From: Limnohabitans sp.
Lineage (GTDB): Bacteria > Pseudomonadota > Gammaproteobacteria > Burkholderiales > Burkholderiaceae_C
NCBI GenBank assembly: GCA_024642215.1
Contig: JAHEBO010000001.1
Location: forward strand, 68,729 to 119,759
Length of the DNA stretch: 51,031 nt
Direction: 5' to 3'
Below the pieces are notes generated by a model. It did not search any database. It was not told the DNA's origin and was given only the letters and a program-made list of their open reading frames with translations. Below are positions 8,492 to 17,821 of the stretch, in pieces (position 1 is the stretch's first letter; each line of letters begins with the position of its first letter). Both the position numbers and the translations under genes were made by a program.

Positions 8492-9761
8492 CGATGCCTG
8501 GGAAGAAGTAAATCAACAAAATGGCCACCACCATCAAGAAGAACATGGGCAGCGTGGCTTTGGCAATCCACAACAAGTCTTTACCGGTCATGCCCTGCAA
8601 CACGAACAAATTAAAACCCACAGGTGGGGTAATTTGAGCCATCTCAACCACCAGCACAACGAAGATGCCAAACCACAAAGGGTCGATGCCGGCTTTTTGC
8701 ACGGTGGGCATGATGACGCCCATGGTGAGGACCACCATGGAGATGCCATCTAAGAAGCAGCCCAAGACCACGTAAAAAACAGTCAGCGCCAGGATCAGTT
8801 CAAATTGGCTCAGACCCAAAGTGGCTATCCATTCTGCCAAGTGTCGCGGTAAACCGATGTAACCCATGGAAAGCGTCAAGAAAGAGGCCCCAGCCAAGAT
8901 CAGCGCAATCATGCAGTAAAGCCGTGTTGCACCCATCAGGGCTTCTTTGAAACTGGCCCAATTCAAGGAGCCTTGAACAGCGGACAGAACCATGGCACCT
9001 ACCACGCCAACTGCAGCGGCTTCAGTGGCAGTGGCAATGCCAGCGTAGATCGAGCCAAGCACAGAAGCAATCAGCAACACGACAGGAATCAAGCTGCCCG
9101 ACTCGCGAATTTTTTCCATGAACGTGTATTGGCGATCGTTGGCAGGCACCTGATCTGGATGTCGCAATGCCCAGTAGATGATGTAGCCCGAAAACAAGCA
9201 GGCCAACATCAGGCCAGGCAAAACGCCGGCAATGAACAACTTGGCAATGGACACGTCTGCCGTGACGCCGTAAACGATCATGATGATGGACGGCGGAATC
9301 AGCAGGCCCAAAGTGCCGGCACCTGCCAAGGTGCCAATGACCATGTTGTCTGGATAACCCCTGTTGGACAGTTCAGGCAAAGTCATCTTGCCAATGGTGG
9401 CGCAAGTGGCCGCCGAGGAACCGGAGACCGCTGCAAAAATGGTGCATCCCGCCACATTGGTGTGTAAGAGGCGACCCGGCAAAGCTTGAAGCCAAGGCGC
9501 CAAGCCTTTGAACATGTCTTGGCTGAGTCGTGTTCTGAAGAGAATTTCCCCCATCCAGATGAACAAAGGCAATGCGGTGAGGGTCCAACTGGAGGAGGAC
9601 CCCCAGATGGTGACGGCCATGGCGTCGCCAGCAGGACGGCTGCTGAAAAGTTGCATGCCCACCCAGGCAACGCCCGAGAGAGACAGGCCAATCCAAACGC
9701 CACTTCCCAATATCAGAAACAGTGTTGCAACCAGCAGCGCCGTGATCAGTAAATCATTCAT
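8460..9761 (-). CDS. TRAP transporter large permease (DctM family)
   Basis: This 433-residue membrane protein has about twelve hydrophobic segments and DctM landmarks such as FAAVSGSSAATCATIGKM near 110-130 and GLLIPPSIIMIVYG near 155-170. It forms the translocation unit of a TRAP system with the small permease encoded two bases upstream and the DctP receptor before that. All three genes run on the minus strand in the order receptor-small-large, a typical operon. The 3' end overlaps the oppositely oriented racemase-like gene. Confidence 0.94.
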   Translation of the reverse strand: MNDLLITALLVATLFLILGSGVWIGLSLSGVAWVGMQLFSSRPAGDAMAVTIWGSSSSWTLTALPLFIWMGEILFRTRLSQDMFKGLAPWLQALPGRLLHTNVAGCTIFAAVSGSSAATCATIGKMTLPELSNRGYPDNMVIGTLAGAGTLGLLIPPSIIMIVYGVTADVSIAKLFIAGVLPGLMLACLFSGYIIYWALRHPDQVPANDRQYTFMEKIRESGSLIPVVLLIASVLGSIYAGIATATEAAAVGVVGAMVLSAVQGSLNWASFKEALMGATRLYCMIALILAGASFLTLSMGYIGLPRHLAEWIATLGLSQFELILALTVFYVVLGCFLDGISMVVLTMGVIMPTVQKAGIDPLWFGIFVVLVVEMAQITPPVGFNLFVLQGMTGKDLLWIAKATLPMFFLMVVAILLIYFFPGIVTWMPQQMKL

Positions 9762-9763
9762 AT

Positions 9764-10273
9764 TTATTCGTTGTGAAGTGCTTCGTCGGAACTGAGGGCA
9801 ACACGTTTGCCTTGAATTTCCATGATGAATTCGTCAAGGAAAGCAATCGCTAATACCAATGTGCCCACTGCCATCGAAATTTGTGGAATCCACAAAGGCG
9901 TTGCATCGTTGCTGGTGGAGATGTCGTGGAAAGTGTAGGACTGCCAAGACAATCGAACACTGTAGTAAGCCATGAGGCAAGCTAGAAAAGTTGCCATGCC
10001 CAAGGCCCACAGTTCAATGCCTTTGAGCCAGCCACCTGTGAAGCGGCAAATGAGCACCGTCACGCGAATGTGTTCCCCCTTTTTCAAGGTGTGTGCCAAA
10101 GCTAAGAAACCACTGGCTGCCATGCAGTAGCCTGCATAGGCGTCCGTGCCGCGTAAGTGAAAGTGAAACTCACGCCCCACAATGGACAGCAATACCATGA
10201 CGAGCATGATGCACATGAAAAGCGCCGCCAAGGCGGCGGCGCTGTCATAGATGCGATTTAACAAAGTTCGCAT
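9764..10273 (-). CDS. TRAP transporter small permease (DctQ family)
   Basis: This 169-residue protein has four predicted transmembrane helices and a conserved pattern with RGTDAYAGYCMAASGFLALAHTL-like sequence around 40-60, with the GEHIRV motif that follows in DctQ proteins. It assembles with the large permease. It starts six bases after the DctP stop and ends two bases before the large permease start, so translation of the three is probably coupled. Confidence 0.9.
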   Translation of the reverse strand: MRTLLNRIYDSAAALAALFMCIMLVMVLLSIVGREFHFHLRGTDAYAGYCMAASGFLALAHTLKKGEHIRVTVLICRFTGGWLKGIELWALGMATFLACLMAYYSVRLSWQSYTFHDISTSNDATPLWIPQISMAVGTLVLAIAFLDEFIMEIQGKRVALSSDEALHNE

Positions 10274-10279
10274 TTTCTA

Positions 10280-11263
10280 TTAGGGCTTGTTGTAGGCGTC
10301 AACCAAGGCTTTACCCTCTGGTCCTGCTTTTTCAAGCCATTCCTTCAACATCACATCGCCCACTTTTTTCATATCGGCTTTGAGTTGTGCAGATGGTGTG
10401 ACGATGTTCATGCCATTCTTTTTGAGCAAGTCAATGTACTCACCGTTTTTGGCTTGTGACAGTTTCCAACCGCGCGCATCGGCATCAGCACCGGCTTTCA
10501 ACACGACTTGCTTTGTACCTGCATCCAATGCATCAAATGCGGCTTTGTTCATGATGACCGCATTTTTAGGCAACCAGGCTTGTGTGTCATACCAGTACTT
10601 GATGTGCTCGTAGGTTTTGGTGTCGTAGCCTGTAGAGCCAGAGGACATATAGCTTTCAATCACGCCTGTGGCCATGGCTTGCGAGAGTTCTGCTGCTTGA
10701 ACGGTGACGGGTTGTGCGCCAACCAACTCAGCAATGCGAGCTGTGGAGGGGCTGTAGGCACGCCATTTCACACCCTTCAAATCGGCTGCTGAGTTGATGG
10801 GTTTTTTCACATAGATGCCTTGTGGTGGCCATGCCACTGCATACAGCAACATCATGCCTTGTTCAGCTAATTTCTTTTCCAAGAAGGGGCGCTGTACTTT
10901 GTAGAGCTTGAAAGACTCTTCGTAGCTGTCAGCCAAGAAAGGCAGGCCATCGGCACCAAACAATTGCCATTCATTTTGAAAGTTGGCCAACAAAATTTCA
11001 CCAATTTGTGCTTGGCCGCCTTGAACTGCACGTTTGATTTCGGGGGCTTTGAACAATGACGCATTGGCATGCACGGTGATCTTCAGCTTGCCGCCAGAAG
11101 CTTTTTCAACATCGGTGGCAAATTGCACCAAGTTTTCAGTGTGAAAGTTGTTGGCGGGATAGGCGGCCGGCAAGTCCCATTTGGTCTGCGCTTGGGCCGA
11201 TGCAATGCCACCCAGGGCAAACAAGGTGCTGATCAGGGCTTTTGAAAGTTGACGTCTTTTCAT
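10280..11263 (-). CDS. TRAP transporter solute-binding protein (DctP family)
   Basis: This is a periplasmic receptor of 327 residues from the ATG at 11263. That start has GGAG seven bases upstream and gives a clean signal peptide (MKRRQLSK, hydrophobic core, ASAQA cleavage near residue 24); the reading frame continues upstream but without signal character. The mature part has the DctP pattern, including KRAVQGGQAQIGEILLANF and LKGVKWRAYSPSTARI. DctP proteins bind small carboxylates. It diverges from the 5-oxoprolinase gene across about 196 bases, so an oxoacid, 5-oxoproline or similar ligand is a reasonable guess. Confidence 0.93.
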   Translation of the reverse strand: MKRRQLSKALISTLFALGGIASAQAQTKWDLPAAYPANNFHTENLVQFATDVEKASGGKLKITVHANASLFKAPEIKRAVQGGQAQIGEILLANFQNEWQLFGADGLPFLADSYEESFKLYKVQRPFLEKKLAEQGMMLLYAVAWPPQGIYVKKPINSAADLKGVKWRAYSPSTARIAELVGAQPVTVQAAELSQAMATGVIESYMSSGSTGYDTKTYEHIKYWYDTQAWLPKNAVIMNKAAFDALDAGTKQVVLKAGADADARGWKLSQAKNGEYIDLLKKNGMNIVTPSAQLKADMKKVGDVMLKEWLEKAGPEGKALVDAYNKP

Positions 11264-11459
11264 GGGTACTCCGTTGAATGAAAAAAAGTGGAAAGCGTGT
11301 GAAGAATAGCACTGACTGTGAATGCAAAATACAGACCATGCTTGGTAGAAACGCCATGATCTCCCAAAAGAGTAGTCTGAAAGGTTTAACATCTGCTCAG
11401 ATTCGTGCCAACACCTGCGCGTCAATGGGCACAAGCAGCAGTAGTTTTAAGGAAATGCA

Positions 11460-14400
11460 ATGACCAGCGTACCGTCCAGTCCTCTGTGGCAATTTTGGAT
11501 TGACAGAGGGGGCACATTTACCGACATCGTTGGCAAAATGCCCGATGGTCAGCTGGTGACACACAAGTTGCTGTCTGAAAATCCAGATCAATACAAAGAT
11601 GCAGCCGTTGCTGGCATTCGTCACTTATTGGGCTTGTCGAAGGACCAGCCTGTCAGCCCCAAGATGGTGAGTTGCGTCAAGATGGGCACCACGGTGGCCA
11701 CCAATGCACTGTTAGAGCGAAAGGGCGAGAGAACGTTACTGGTCACCACGCGTGGCTTTCGCGATGCGCTGCGCATTGCCTACCAAAACCGCCCCCGTTT
11801 GTTTGACCGCAACATTGTGTTGCCCGAGTTGCTTTACAGCGAAGTGATCGAAGCCCAAGAACGCTTGTCTGCGCAGGGTGAAGTCATTGAAGCCTTGAAC
11901 ACAGACGCACTGCGCGCGCAATTGCAGGCACAGTTTGAGGCCGGCATTCGCAGTGTGGCCATCGTGTTCATGCATGCCTACCGCTACCAACAACATGAAA
12001 CTGTAGCGGCGCAATTGGCGCGCGACATTGGCTTTACCCAAATCAGCACCTCGCATCAAACCAGCCCCTTGATGAAGTTTGTCAGCCGTGGTGACACCAC
12101 GGTGGTGGATGCCTATCTGTCGCCCATCTTGCGTCGCTATGTCGATCAAGTGGCCAGTGAAATGCCCGGCGTTAAGCTGATGTTCATGCAGTCCTCGGGC
12201 GGCCTGACCGACGCCCACGCCTTTGCGGGAAAAGACGCCATCTTGAGTGGTCCTGCGGGCGGAATTGTGGGCATGGCTCGAACCGCTGAGGGCGCAGGTC
12301 ACGACAAAGTGATCGGTTTTGATATGGGCGGAACGTCAACGGATGTTTCGCACTATGCCGGCCAGTTTGAGCGAGAGTTTGAAACGCAAGTGGCAGGCAT
12401 TCGCATGCGCGCACCCATGATGAGCATTCACACCGTGGCAGCGGGTGGTGGCTCTCTGTTGCAATTTGACGGCGCGCGTTTGCGTGTGGGCCCTCAAAGC
12501 GCTGGCGCCAATCCTGGGCCGGCCAGTTACAGACGTGGTGGCCCTTTGGCTGTGACAGATGCCAATGTTTTAGTGGGCAAAGTACAGCCCGATTTTTTCC
12601 CTGCTGTGTTTGGTCCTGAGGGCAATCAGCGCTTAGACAAACAGGCTGTGGCCGAACGCTTTGCCGCTTTGTCAACTCAAATGAACCGACCTGCAGAAAC
12701 CATTGCCGATGGGTTCTTGCGCATAGCGGTTCAACAGATGGCCAACGCCATCAAGAAAATTTCTGTGGCACGCGGTTATGACGTGACTCGCTACACCTTG
12801 CAGTGCTTTGGAGGCGCGGGCGGTCAGCACGCTTGCTTGGTTGCCGATGCGCTGGGCATGACGCAAGTTTATGTTCACCCCTTGGCTGGCGTGCTGTCGG
12901 CCTACGGGATGGGCTTGGCCGACCAAAGCTTGATTCGCGAGCGAGCGGTGGAGTTGCGCCTCACGCCAGAGGCCATGCCTTCTTTGGTGGCGCCCCTTCA
13001 AAGCTTGGGGGATGCTGCACGTTCTGCGTTAGCCAAACAAGCTTTGGGCGACGTGATTGAACTTCACCAGCGCGTGCATGTGCGCTACGAAGGAAGTGAC
13101 TCTGCGCTGGTGGTCAGCATGGGCAGCCTGGCAGAAATCACCGTTCGTTTTGAGCAAGCATACCGCCAACGATTTGCTTTTTTAATGACCGGCAAAGCGC
13201 TCATGGTGGAGGCTGTGTCGGTGGAGGCCGTCATCAAAGGTGATGCCGCAGTTGAAGTGCCGCAAGCGCTGAATCCAGCACGCGATGTGCCAATGCGTGC
13301 TACCGTCAAAATGTATTCTGCTGGCTCAGACGGTGAGTCGCGTTGGTGGGATGCGGGTTTGTTTGTGCGCGAAGATTTGCGCATGGGCGATGTGATTGCC
13401 GGCCCTGCCATCATTGCCGAGAAGAACGCCACCACGGTGGTAGAGCCTGGTTGGCAAGCGCAAGTCACCGCACTAGATCACTTGTTGCTAAACCGCATGG
13501 AAGTGCGTCAAACCAAACATGCGGTGGGCACCACTGTCGATCCAGTGTTGCTGGAAGTCTTCAACAACCTCTTCATGAACATTGCAGAGCAAATGGGTTT
13601 GCAATTGCAAAACACGGCGTACTCTGTGAACATCAAAGAGCGTCTTGATTTTTCATGCGCTTTGTTCAATGCTGAAGGCCACCTCATTGCCAATGCACCG
13701 CACATGCCGGTGCACTTGGGCAGCATGGGCGAGAGCATCAAAACCGTCATTCGAGAAAACGCAGGCAAGATGCGCCGCGGTGACGTGTTTGTGTTGAATG
13801 ACCCTTACCACGGTGGCACGCACTTGCCCGATGTCACCGTCATCACGCCTGTGTTTTTAGAGGGTGCAGCGCAGCCTGAGTTTTATGTGGGTTCGCGCGG
13901 CCACCATGCGGACATCGGCGGCACCACGCCAGGTTCGATGCCGCCTTTCTCCACCACCATTCAAGAAGAAGGCGTACAGATCAACAACTTCAAGTTGGTG
14001 TCTGAAGGTGTCTTGCAAGAGCAGGGCATGCTGGACTTGTTGGCCAGTGGCCAATACCCCAGCCGCAATCCACAACAAAACATGGCCGATTTGCGCGCGC
14101 AGTTGGCCGCCAACGAAAAGGGCGTGCAAGAGCTGCACAAAATGGTGGCCGAGTTTGGTTTGGATGTGGTTCAGGCCTACATGCGCCATGTGCAAGACAA
14201 TGCCGAAGAATCGGTGCGCCGCGTCATCACACGTTTGAAAGATGGTGCCTTCACATTGCCGCTAGACAATGGCGCGCAAATTCAAGTGGCCGTTCGCGTG
14301 GATGCCAAAAACCGCAGCGCAGAAATTGATTTCACAGGCACCAGTGCGCAGCAGACCAACAACTTCAATGCACCCACAGCGGTTTGCATGGCTGCGGTGT

Positions 14401-15104
14401 TGTACGTGTTCAGAAGTTTGGTGAACGACGACATTCCTTTGAATGCGGGTTGCTTAAAACCATTGAACGTGATCATTCCCGAAGGCTGCATGCTCAACCC
14501 CAATTTCCCAGCCTCCGTGGTGGCGGGCAATGTGGAAACTTCGAGTTGCATCACCAATGCTTTGTTTGGCGCTTTGGGTGTGATGGCGGGCAGTCAGCCC
14601 ACCATGAACAATTTCACCTTTGGCAATGCCAAGTACCAGTACTACGAAACCATTTCGGGCGGCAGTGGTGCAGGTGTGATGGTGGACGAGCAAGGGCAGG
14701 TCACTTCTGGCTTCAATGGCACATCCGTGGTCCAAACCCACATGACCAACTCACGGCTGACCGATCCTGAAATTTTGGAATTCAGATTCCCCGTGCGCTT
14801 GGACAGTTATGCCATGCGCGAAGGCTCGGGCGGGCAAGGCAAATGGCATGGCGGCATGGGCGGTGTGCGCCGTATTCGCTTTTTAGAGCCAATGACCGCC
14901 AGCATCTTGTCCAATGGCAGAGTTCATCCTGCGTTTGGCATGGCTGGTGGCAAGCCAGGCGCGCCTGGCATCAACCAAGTGCAGCGTGCCGATGGCCGCG
15001 TAGAGGTGCTGAAGCACATTGGCCAAGTGGAAATGGCCCCAGGCGATGTGTTTGAAATTCACACGCCTGGTGGCGGTGGTTTTGGCGCTGACACCGTCAA
15101 GTGA
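11460..15104 (+). CDS. ATP-dependent 5-oxoprolinase, fused HyuA-HyuB type
   Basis: This 1214-residue protein joins the two hydantoinase/oxoprolinase halves. The N-terminal half (about 1-680) has [28 protein letters not shown] and the nucleotide-binding [12 protein letters not shown]; the C-terminal half (about 695-1214) is HyuB-like, with [16 protein letters not shown] and a glycine-rich end. Length and internal motifs such as TVAAGGGS and [17 protein letters not shown] resemble single-chain 5-oxoprolinases (human OPLAH type) more closely than split hydantoinases. The expected reaction is 5-oxo-L-proline + ATP + water to L-glutamate + ADP + phosphate, in the cytoplasm. TAAGGA lies eight bases before the ATG. 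The divergent DctP TRAP system could supply the substrate. Confidence 0.9.
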   Translation: MTSVPSSPLWQFWIDRGGTFTDIVGKMPDGQLVTHKLLSENPDQYKDAAVAGIRHLLGLSKDQPVSPKMVSCVKMGTTVATNALLERKGERTLLVTTRGFRDALRIAYQNRPRLFDRNIVLPELLYSEVIEAQERLSAQGEVIEALNTDALRAQLQAQFEAGIRSVAIVFMHAYRYQQHETVAAQLARDIGFTQISTSHQTSPLMKFVSRGDTTVVDAYLSPILRRYVDQVASEMPGVKLMFMQSSGGLTDAHAFAGKDAILSGPAGGIVGMARTAEGAGHDKVIGFDMGGTSTDVSHYAGQFEREFETQVAGIRMRAPMMSIHTVAAGGGSLLQFDGARLRVGPQSAGANPGPASYRRGGPLAVTDANVLVGKVQPDFFPAVFGPEGNQRLDKQAVAERFAALSTQMNRPAETIADGFLRIAVQQMANAIKKISVARGYDVTRYTLQCFGGAGGQHACLVADALGMTQVYVHPLAGVLSAYGMGLADQSLIRERAVELRLTPEAMPSLVAPLQSLGDAARSALAKQALGDVIELHQRVHVRYEGSDSALVVSMGSLAEITVRFEQAYRQRFAFLMTGKALMVEAVSVEAVIKGDAAVEVPQALNPARDVPMRATVKMYSAGSDGESRWWDAGLFVREDLRMGDVIAGPAIIAEKNATTVVEPGWQAQVTALDHLLLNRMEVRQTKHAVGTTVDPVLLEVFNNLFMNIAEQMGLQLQNTAYSVNIKERLDFSCALFNAEGHLIANAPHMPVHLGSMGESIKTVIRENAGKMRRGDVFVLNDPYHGGTHLPDVTVITPVFLEGAAQPEFYVGSRGHHADIGGTTPGSMPPFSTTIQEEGVQINNFKLVSEGVLQEQGMLDLLASGQYPSRNPQQNMADLRAQLAANEKGVQELHKMVAEFGLDVVQAYMRHVQDNAEESVRRVITRLKDGAFTLPLDNGAQIQVAVRVDAKNRSAEIDFTGTSAQQTNNFNAPTAVCMAAVLYVFRSLVNDDIPLNAGCLKPLNVIIPEGCMLNPNFPASVVAGNVETSSCITNALFGALGVMAGSQPTMNNFTFGNAKYQYYETISGGSGAGVMVDEQGQVTSGFNGTSVVQTHMTNSRLTDPEILEFRFPVRLDSYAMREGSGGQGKWHGGMGGVRRIRFLEPMTASILSNGRVHPAFGMAGGKPGAPGINQVQRADGRVEVLKHIGQVEMAPGDVFEIHTPGGGGFGADTVK

Positions 15105-15112
15105 ACAAATAG

Positions 15113-15132
15113 CCTAGCGGTAAGACGCTAGG
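15113..15132. terminator. Hairpin between convergent 5-oxoprolinase and lrp genes
   Basis: CCTAGCG (15113-15119) pairs with CGCTAGG (15126-15132) around a six-base loop. It overlaps the last codons of the Lrp gene and lies 8 bases after the 5-oxoprolinase stop. On the minus strand it is followed by CTATTTGTT, moderately U-rich, so it may end the lrp transcript. Confidence 0.45.
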
Positions 15133-15533
15133 TGAATGTTTGTTTCTGTTGATCGAATACCGCTGATCAAACGAATTCTTTCGAGCGCCTTAGACAAGTC
15201 CTTCATGGAGGGGGCTTCAATTTCCGCCAAAAGGTCCCAGCGGCCATTGGTATCGTGAAGTGCGCAGACGCTTGGTTCACCCAGCAAACTGGCGATGACC
15301 TGACGCGTGGTGTTGCCTTCCACCAAAACGCCCATCCACGCATTGATAGTTTCAGGTTCAGTGTCGGGTCTGAGCCTGATGGTGTAGCCCACGATCACTT
15401 GTGAGTCTTCCAGTTTTCGCAAGCGATTGTTGATGGTGCCGCGCGACACTTTCAACTTGTGAGCCAAGTCAGCGATGCTCATTCGAGCATCTTGTCTGAG
15501 CAAGCCGATTAGTTTTTGGTCAGTGTCATCCAT
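15114..15533 (-). CDS. Lrp/AsnC-family transcriptional regulator
   Basis: This 139-residue regulator has an N-terminal winged helix-turn-helix (about 1-55; DLAHKLKVSRGTINNRLRKLE) and a C-terminal RAM ligand-binding/oligomerisation domain (about 65-135; GRWDLLAEIEAPSMKDL). It is slightly short for the family but intact. Lrp-type proteins bind amino acids and act on divergent neighbours. It is transcribed away from ornithine cyclodeaminase, with a strong palindrome between them, so it most likely controls that gene and itself; control of the convergent 5-oxoprolinase is possible. Confidence 0.93.
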   Translation of the reverse strand: MDDTDQKLIGLLRQDARMSIADLAHKLKVSRGTINNRLRKLEDSQVIVGYTIRLRPDTEPETINAWMGVLVEGNTTRQVIASLLGEPSVCALHDTNGRWDLLAEIEAPSMKDLSKALERIRLISGIRSTETNIHLASYR

Positions 15534-15554
15534 TTGGAATTATTCTTGTAAATA

Positions 15555-15590
15555 TTACCGAAATGATACTTTGAAATGTCATTTTGGTAA
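15555..15590. promoter_or_regulatory. Probable Lrp-type operator between lrp and ocd
   Basis: TTACCGAAATGA (15555-15566) and TCATTTTGGTAA (15579-15590) form a 12-bp inverted repeat with one mismatch, with centres 24 bases apart. It starts 22 bases upstream of the Lrp start in an AT-rich 153-base divergent region. A weak promoter candidate toward ocd is TTGACC (15615-15620) with TCTTTA (15638-15643), spacing 17. Confidence 0.6.
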
Positions 15591-15686
15591 ATAAATTATC
15601 AAAACAGTACATTTTTGACCATTTCAATTGATTCACTTCTTTAGCAAACTCGTCTCTCTTCGTTGTTTAGATTTTGAGATGCCTCT

Positions 15687-16793
15687 ATGAATGTTTCTAA
15701 TCCTCAGTCAAGCCCAGTCTTTTCAAAACTGGCCATATCGCTTAGCCCGCTTTATTTGAGTGCACCCGCCGCGGTTGAGTTGGTTCAAAGCATTGGCTTG
15801 AAGGCTTGCATGGCTGGCATTGCCGAGTTCATCCATGCAGACTTTTTGCGTTGGGAGGACTTTGATAAATCGGCACGCGTTGCCAATCATTCCTTGGATG
15901 GTGTCATTGAATTGATGCCCATTGCCGATGACACCACCTACAGTTTCAAGTACGTCAATGGTCATCCCAAAAATACGGCGATGGGCTTGTCTACCGTCAT
16001 GGCCTTTGGCGTGATGGCGGATGTTGCGACGGGTGCACCTTTGTTTTTGAGTGAGTTGACACTGACCACGGCCTTGAGAACGGCCGCCACTTCTGCATTG
16101 GCGGCCAAAGTGTTGGCCAGGCCAGACAGTAAAGTGATGGCATTGATAGGCAATGGTGCTCAAAGTGAATTTCAAGCATTGGCATTCCAGCACTTGGTGG
16201 GCATTGAGACCGTGCGTTTGTATGACCTTGATCCACTTGCCAGCGCCAAATGCATGGCCAACTTAAGCCGAAGTGGCTTGGATTTGCAAATTTGCGACAG
16301 CATTGCGCAGGCGGTCCAAGGCGCAGACATCGTGACCACTGTGACGGCCGATAAATCTTGTGCCACCATCATCACATCAGATTTGATCGAGCCAGGCATG
16401 CACATCAATGGCGTGGGCGGCGATTGTCCTGGCAAAACTGAATTGGCCGCGTCTGTTTTGGCTGCGAGTAAAGTGTTTGTGGAATACACCCCTCAGTCGC
16501 GTGTGGAAGGTGATATTCAGCAAATGCCAGATGACTTCGCAGTGACCGAACTCTGGCAAGTCTTGAAGGGACAAAAGTCAGGCAGAGACCACGTCTCTCA
16601 AATCACGGTGTTTGATTCTGTCGGTTTTGCATTGGAAGATTTTGCAGCTCTGCGATTCATGTATGAAGCTGCATGCGCATTGGGGATGGGAGAGCGTTTG
16701 TCCTTAATCCCAAAATTGAGTGATCCCAAAAACTTATTCGGGACGCTGCTGAAAACAGGACTCAAATCTGACGGCCTGTGTGTTGCGTCATGA
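15687..16793 (+). CDS. ocd: Ornithine cyclodeaminase
   Basis: This 368-residue enzyme converts L-ornithine to L-proline with release of ammonia, using tightly bound NAD. It resembles the Pseudomonas putida enzyme closely from memory: the segments YSFKYVNGHPKNT, LTTALRTAATSALAAK, the Rossmann motif IGNGAQSEFQA and HINGVGGDCPGKTEL, where Asp246 corresponds to the catalytic aspartate. Near identity in these substrate-binding segments separates it from the broader mu-crystallin/ketimine reductase group. It is divergent from an Lrp regulator, an arrangement common for amino acid catabolic genes. Its last 32 bases overlap the convergent LysR gene. Confidence 0.93.
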   Translation: MNVSNPQSSPVFSKLAISLSPLYLSAPAAVELVQSIGLKACMAGIAEFIHADFLRWEDFDKSARVANHSLDGVIELMPIADDTTYSFKYVNGHPKNTAMGLSTVMAFGVMADVATGAPLFLSELTLTTALRTAATSALAAKVLARPDSKVMALIGNGAQSEFQALAFQHLVGIETVRLYDLDPLASAKCMANLSRSGLDLQICDSIAQAVQGADIVTTVTADKSCATIITSDLIEPGMHINGVGGDCPGKTELAASVLAASKVFVEYTPQSRVEGDIQQMPDDFAVTELWQVLKGQKSGRDHVSQITVFDSVGFALEDFAALRFMYEAACALGMGERLSLIPKLSDPKNLFGTLLKTGLKSDGLCVAS

Positions 16794-17673
16794 TGGCATC
16801 GGTAAGGCAGCGCGCAAAGTAAGCTGCCGCTGGTGTCAGCGGTATATCGGGCGGTGCAAGCAGAACGAGTTCAATCGGCGGCGGATTGAGCTTGCGCAAG
16901 GAAATTTCGACCAAGCCCCGACATTCGGGTTGCGCTAACAAAGGCGACGGCATGACGCTGACGGCATCCGACTGCCTTACCAAAGCCATGGCTGCCATGG
17001 CATCGCAGCGCGTCATCAGACTGGGAGCCTTGACTCCCGCTTGTTTGAACATGGCATTCAAGCCATCGTCCAAATCATTGGCAAAGGGACCAGGTAAAAC
17101 CCATTCCAATGCGGCCAAGCGGGCTGCGGTGGCTTGCAACAAAATGGGGTGCCCCTGACGCACCACTATTTTTTGCGGTTCTTTGAGGAGTCGTGTGGCA
17201 TCAAATTCTGTATGGGTCACTTCGCCGCTGTCAGCCACGATTGCAAAATCTAAAGAACCATCCCGCAAGCTGGGTAGAACGCGTGCCACCAAACCTTCGA
17301 CCAAGCGCAACTGAACTTTGGGATATCGCCGTCTGAACCACATGAATGCTTCGCCCAATACCGTGAGCATGAGGTAAGGCGTAATGCCAACGCGCAAGGT
17401 CCCTGTGTCGTCACCTTGTGACTGCCTTAGGTCTTCATGCGCCAAAGTGATTTGGCGCGTGACCAGTTTGGCTCTGGCGTGTAATCTTTGGCCGGCTTCT
17501 GTAAGCACGACGCCACGCGATTTTCTAATCAGCAAAGAAACGCCAACATCTTCCTCTAGCGTTCGCAAGGACTTGGTTAAGGCCGCTTGCGTGAGGTGCA
17601 TTTCGCGTGCGGTGGCCCGAATGCTGCCGTGTTCAACCACGCCGACTAGTGCTTGTAGTTGGTGAAGCTTCAT
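16762..17673 (-). CDS. LysR-family transcriptional regulator
   Basis: This 303-residue regulator starts at the ATG at 17673, which has GGAGTCACC directly before it and gives the canonical N-terminus MKLHQLQALVGVVEHGSI; a longer frame to 17703 would run through the palindrome. The helix-turn-helix covers about residues 1-60 (REMHLTQAALTKSLRTLEE) and the periplasmic-binding-like effector domain the rest. It diverges from the Bug-type binding protein, M20 hydrolase and amidase genes, its most likely targets. The 3' end overlaps ornithine cyclodeaminase by 32 bases. Confidence 0.93.
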   Translation of the reverse strand: MKLHQLQALVGVVEHGSIRATAREMHLTQAALTKSLRTLEEDVGVSLLIRKSRGVVLTEAGQRLHARAKLVTRQITLAHEDLRQSQGDDTGTLRVGITPYLMLTVLGEAFMWFRRRYPKVQLRLVEGLVARVLPSLRDGSLDFAIVADSGEVTHTEFDATRLLKEPQKIVVRQGHPILLQATAARLAALEWVLPGPFANDLDDGLNAMFKQAGVKAPSLMTRCDAMAAMALVRQSDAVSVMPSPLLAQPECRGLVEISLRKLNPPPIELVLLAPPDIPLTPAAAYFARCLTDAIMTQHTGRQI

Positions 17674-17696
17674 GGTGACTCCAAACGAGGTTTTAA

Positions 17697-17717
17697 ATGA
17701 CAACTAAAAGTTGTCAT
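17697..17717. promoter_or_regulatory. Perfect palindrome upstream of lysR, candidate LysR operator
   Basis: ATGACAACT (17697-17705) and AGTTGTCAT (17709-17717) form a perfect 9-bp inverted repeat around AAA. It lies 24 bases before the LysR ATG and about 105 bases before the divergent binding-protein gene, the usual place for a LysR autoregulatory and activation site. Confidence 0.65.
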
Positions 17718-17821
17718 GCTGAAAAATTATAGCCTTCCGTTTGTCGTTGGGTGTGCCTAGTATCGACTTGCTGAAATTTTCACACTACGAGCTTTAGATG
17801 CTCTCAACAAAGGACTTTTTC

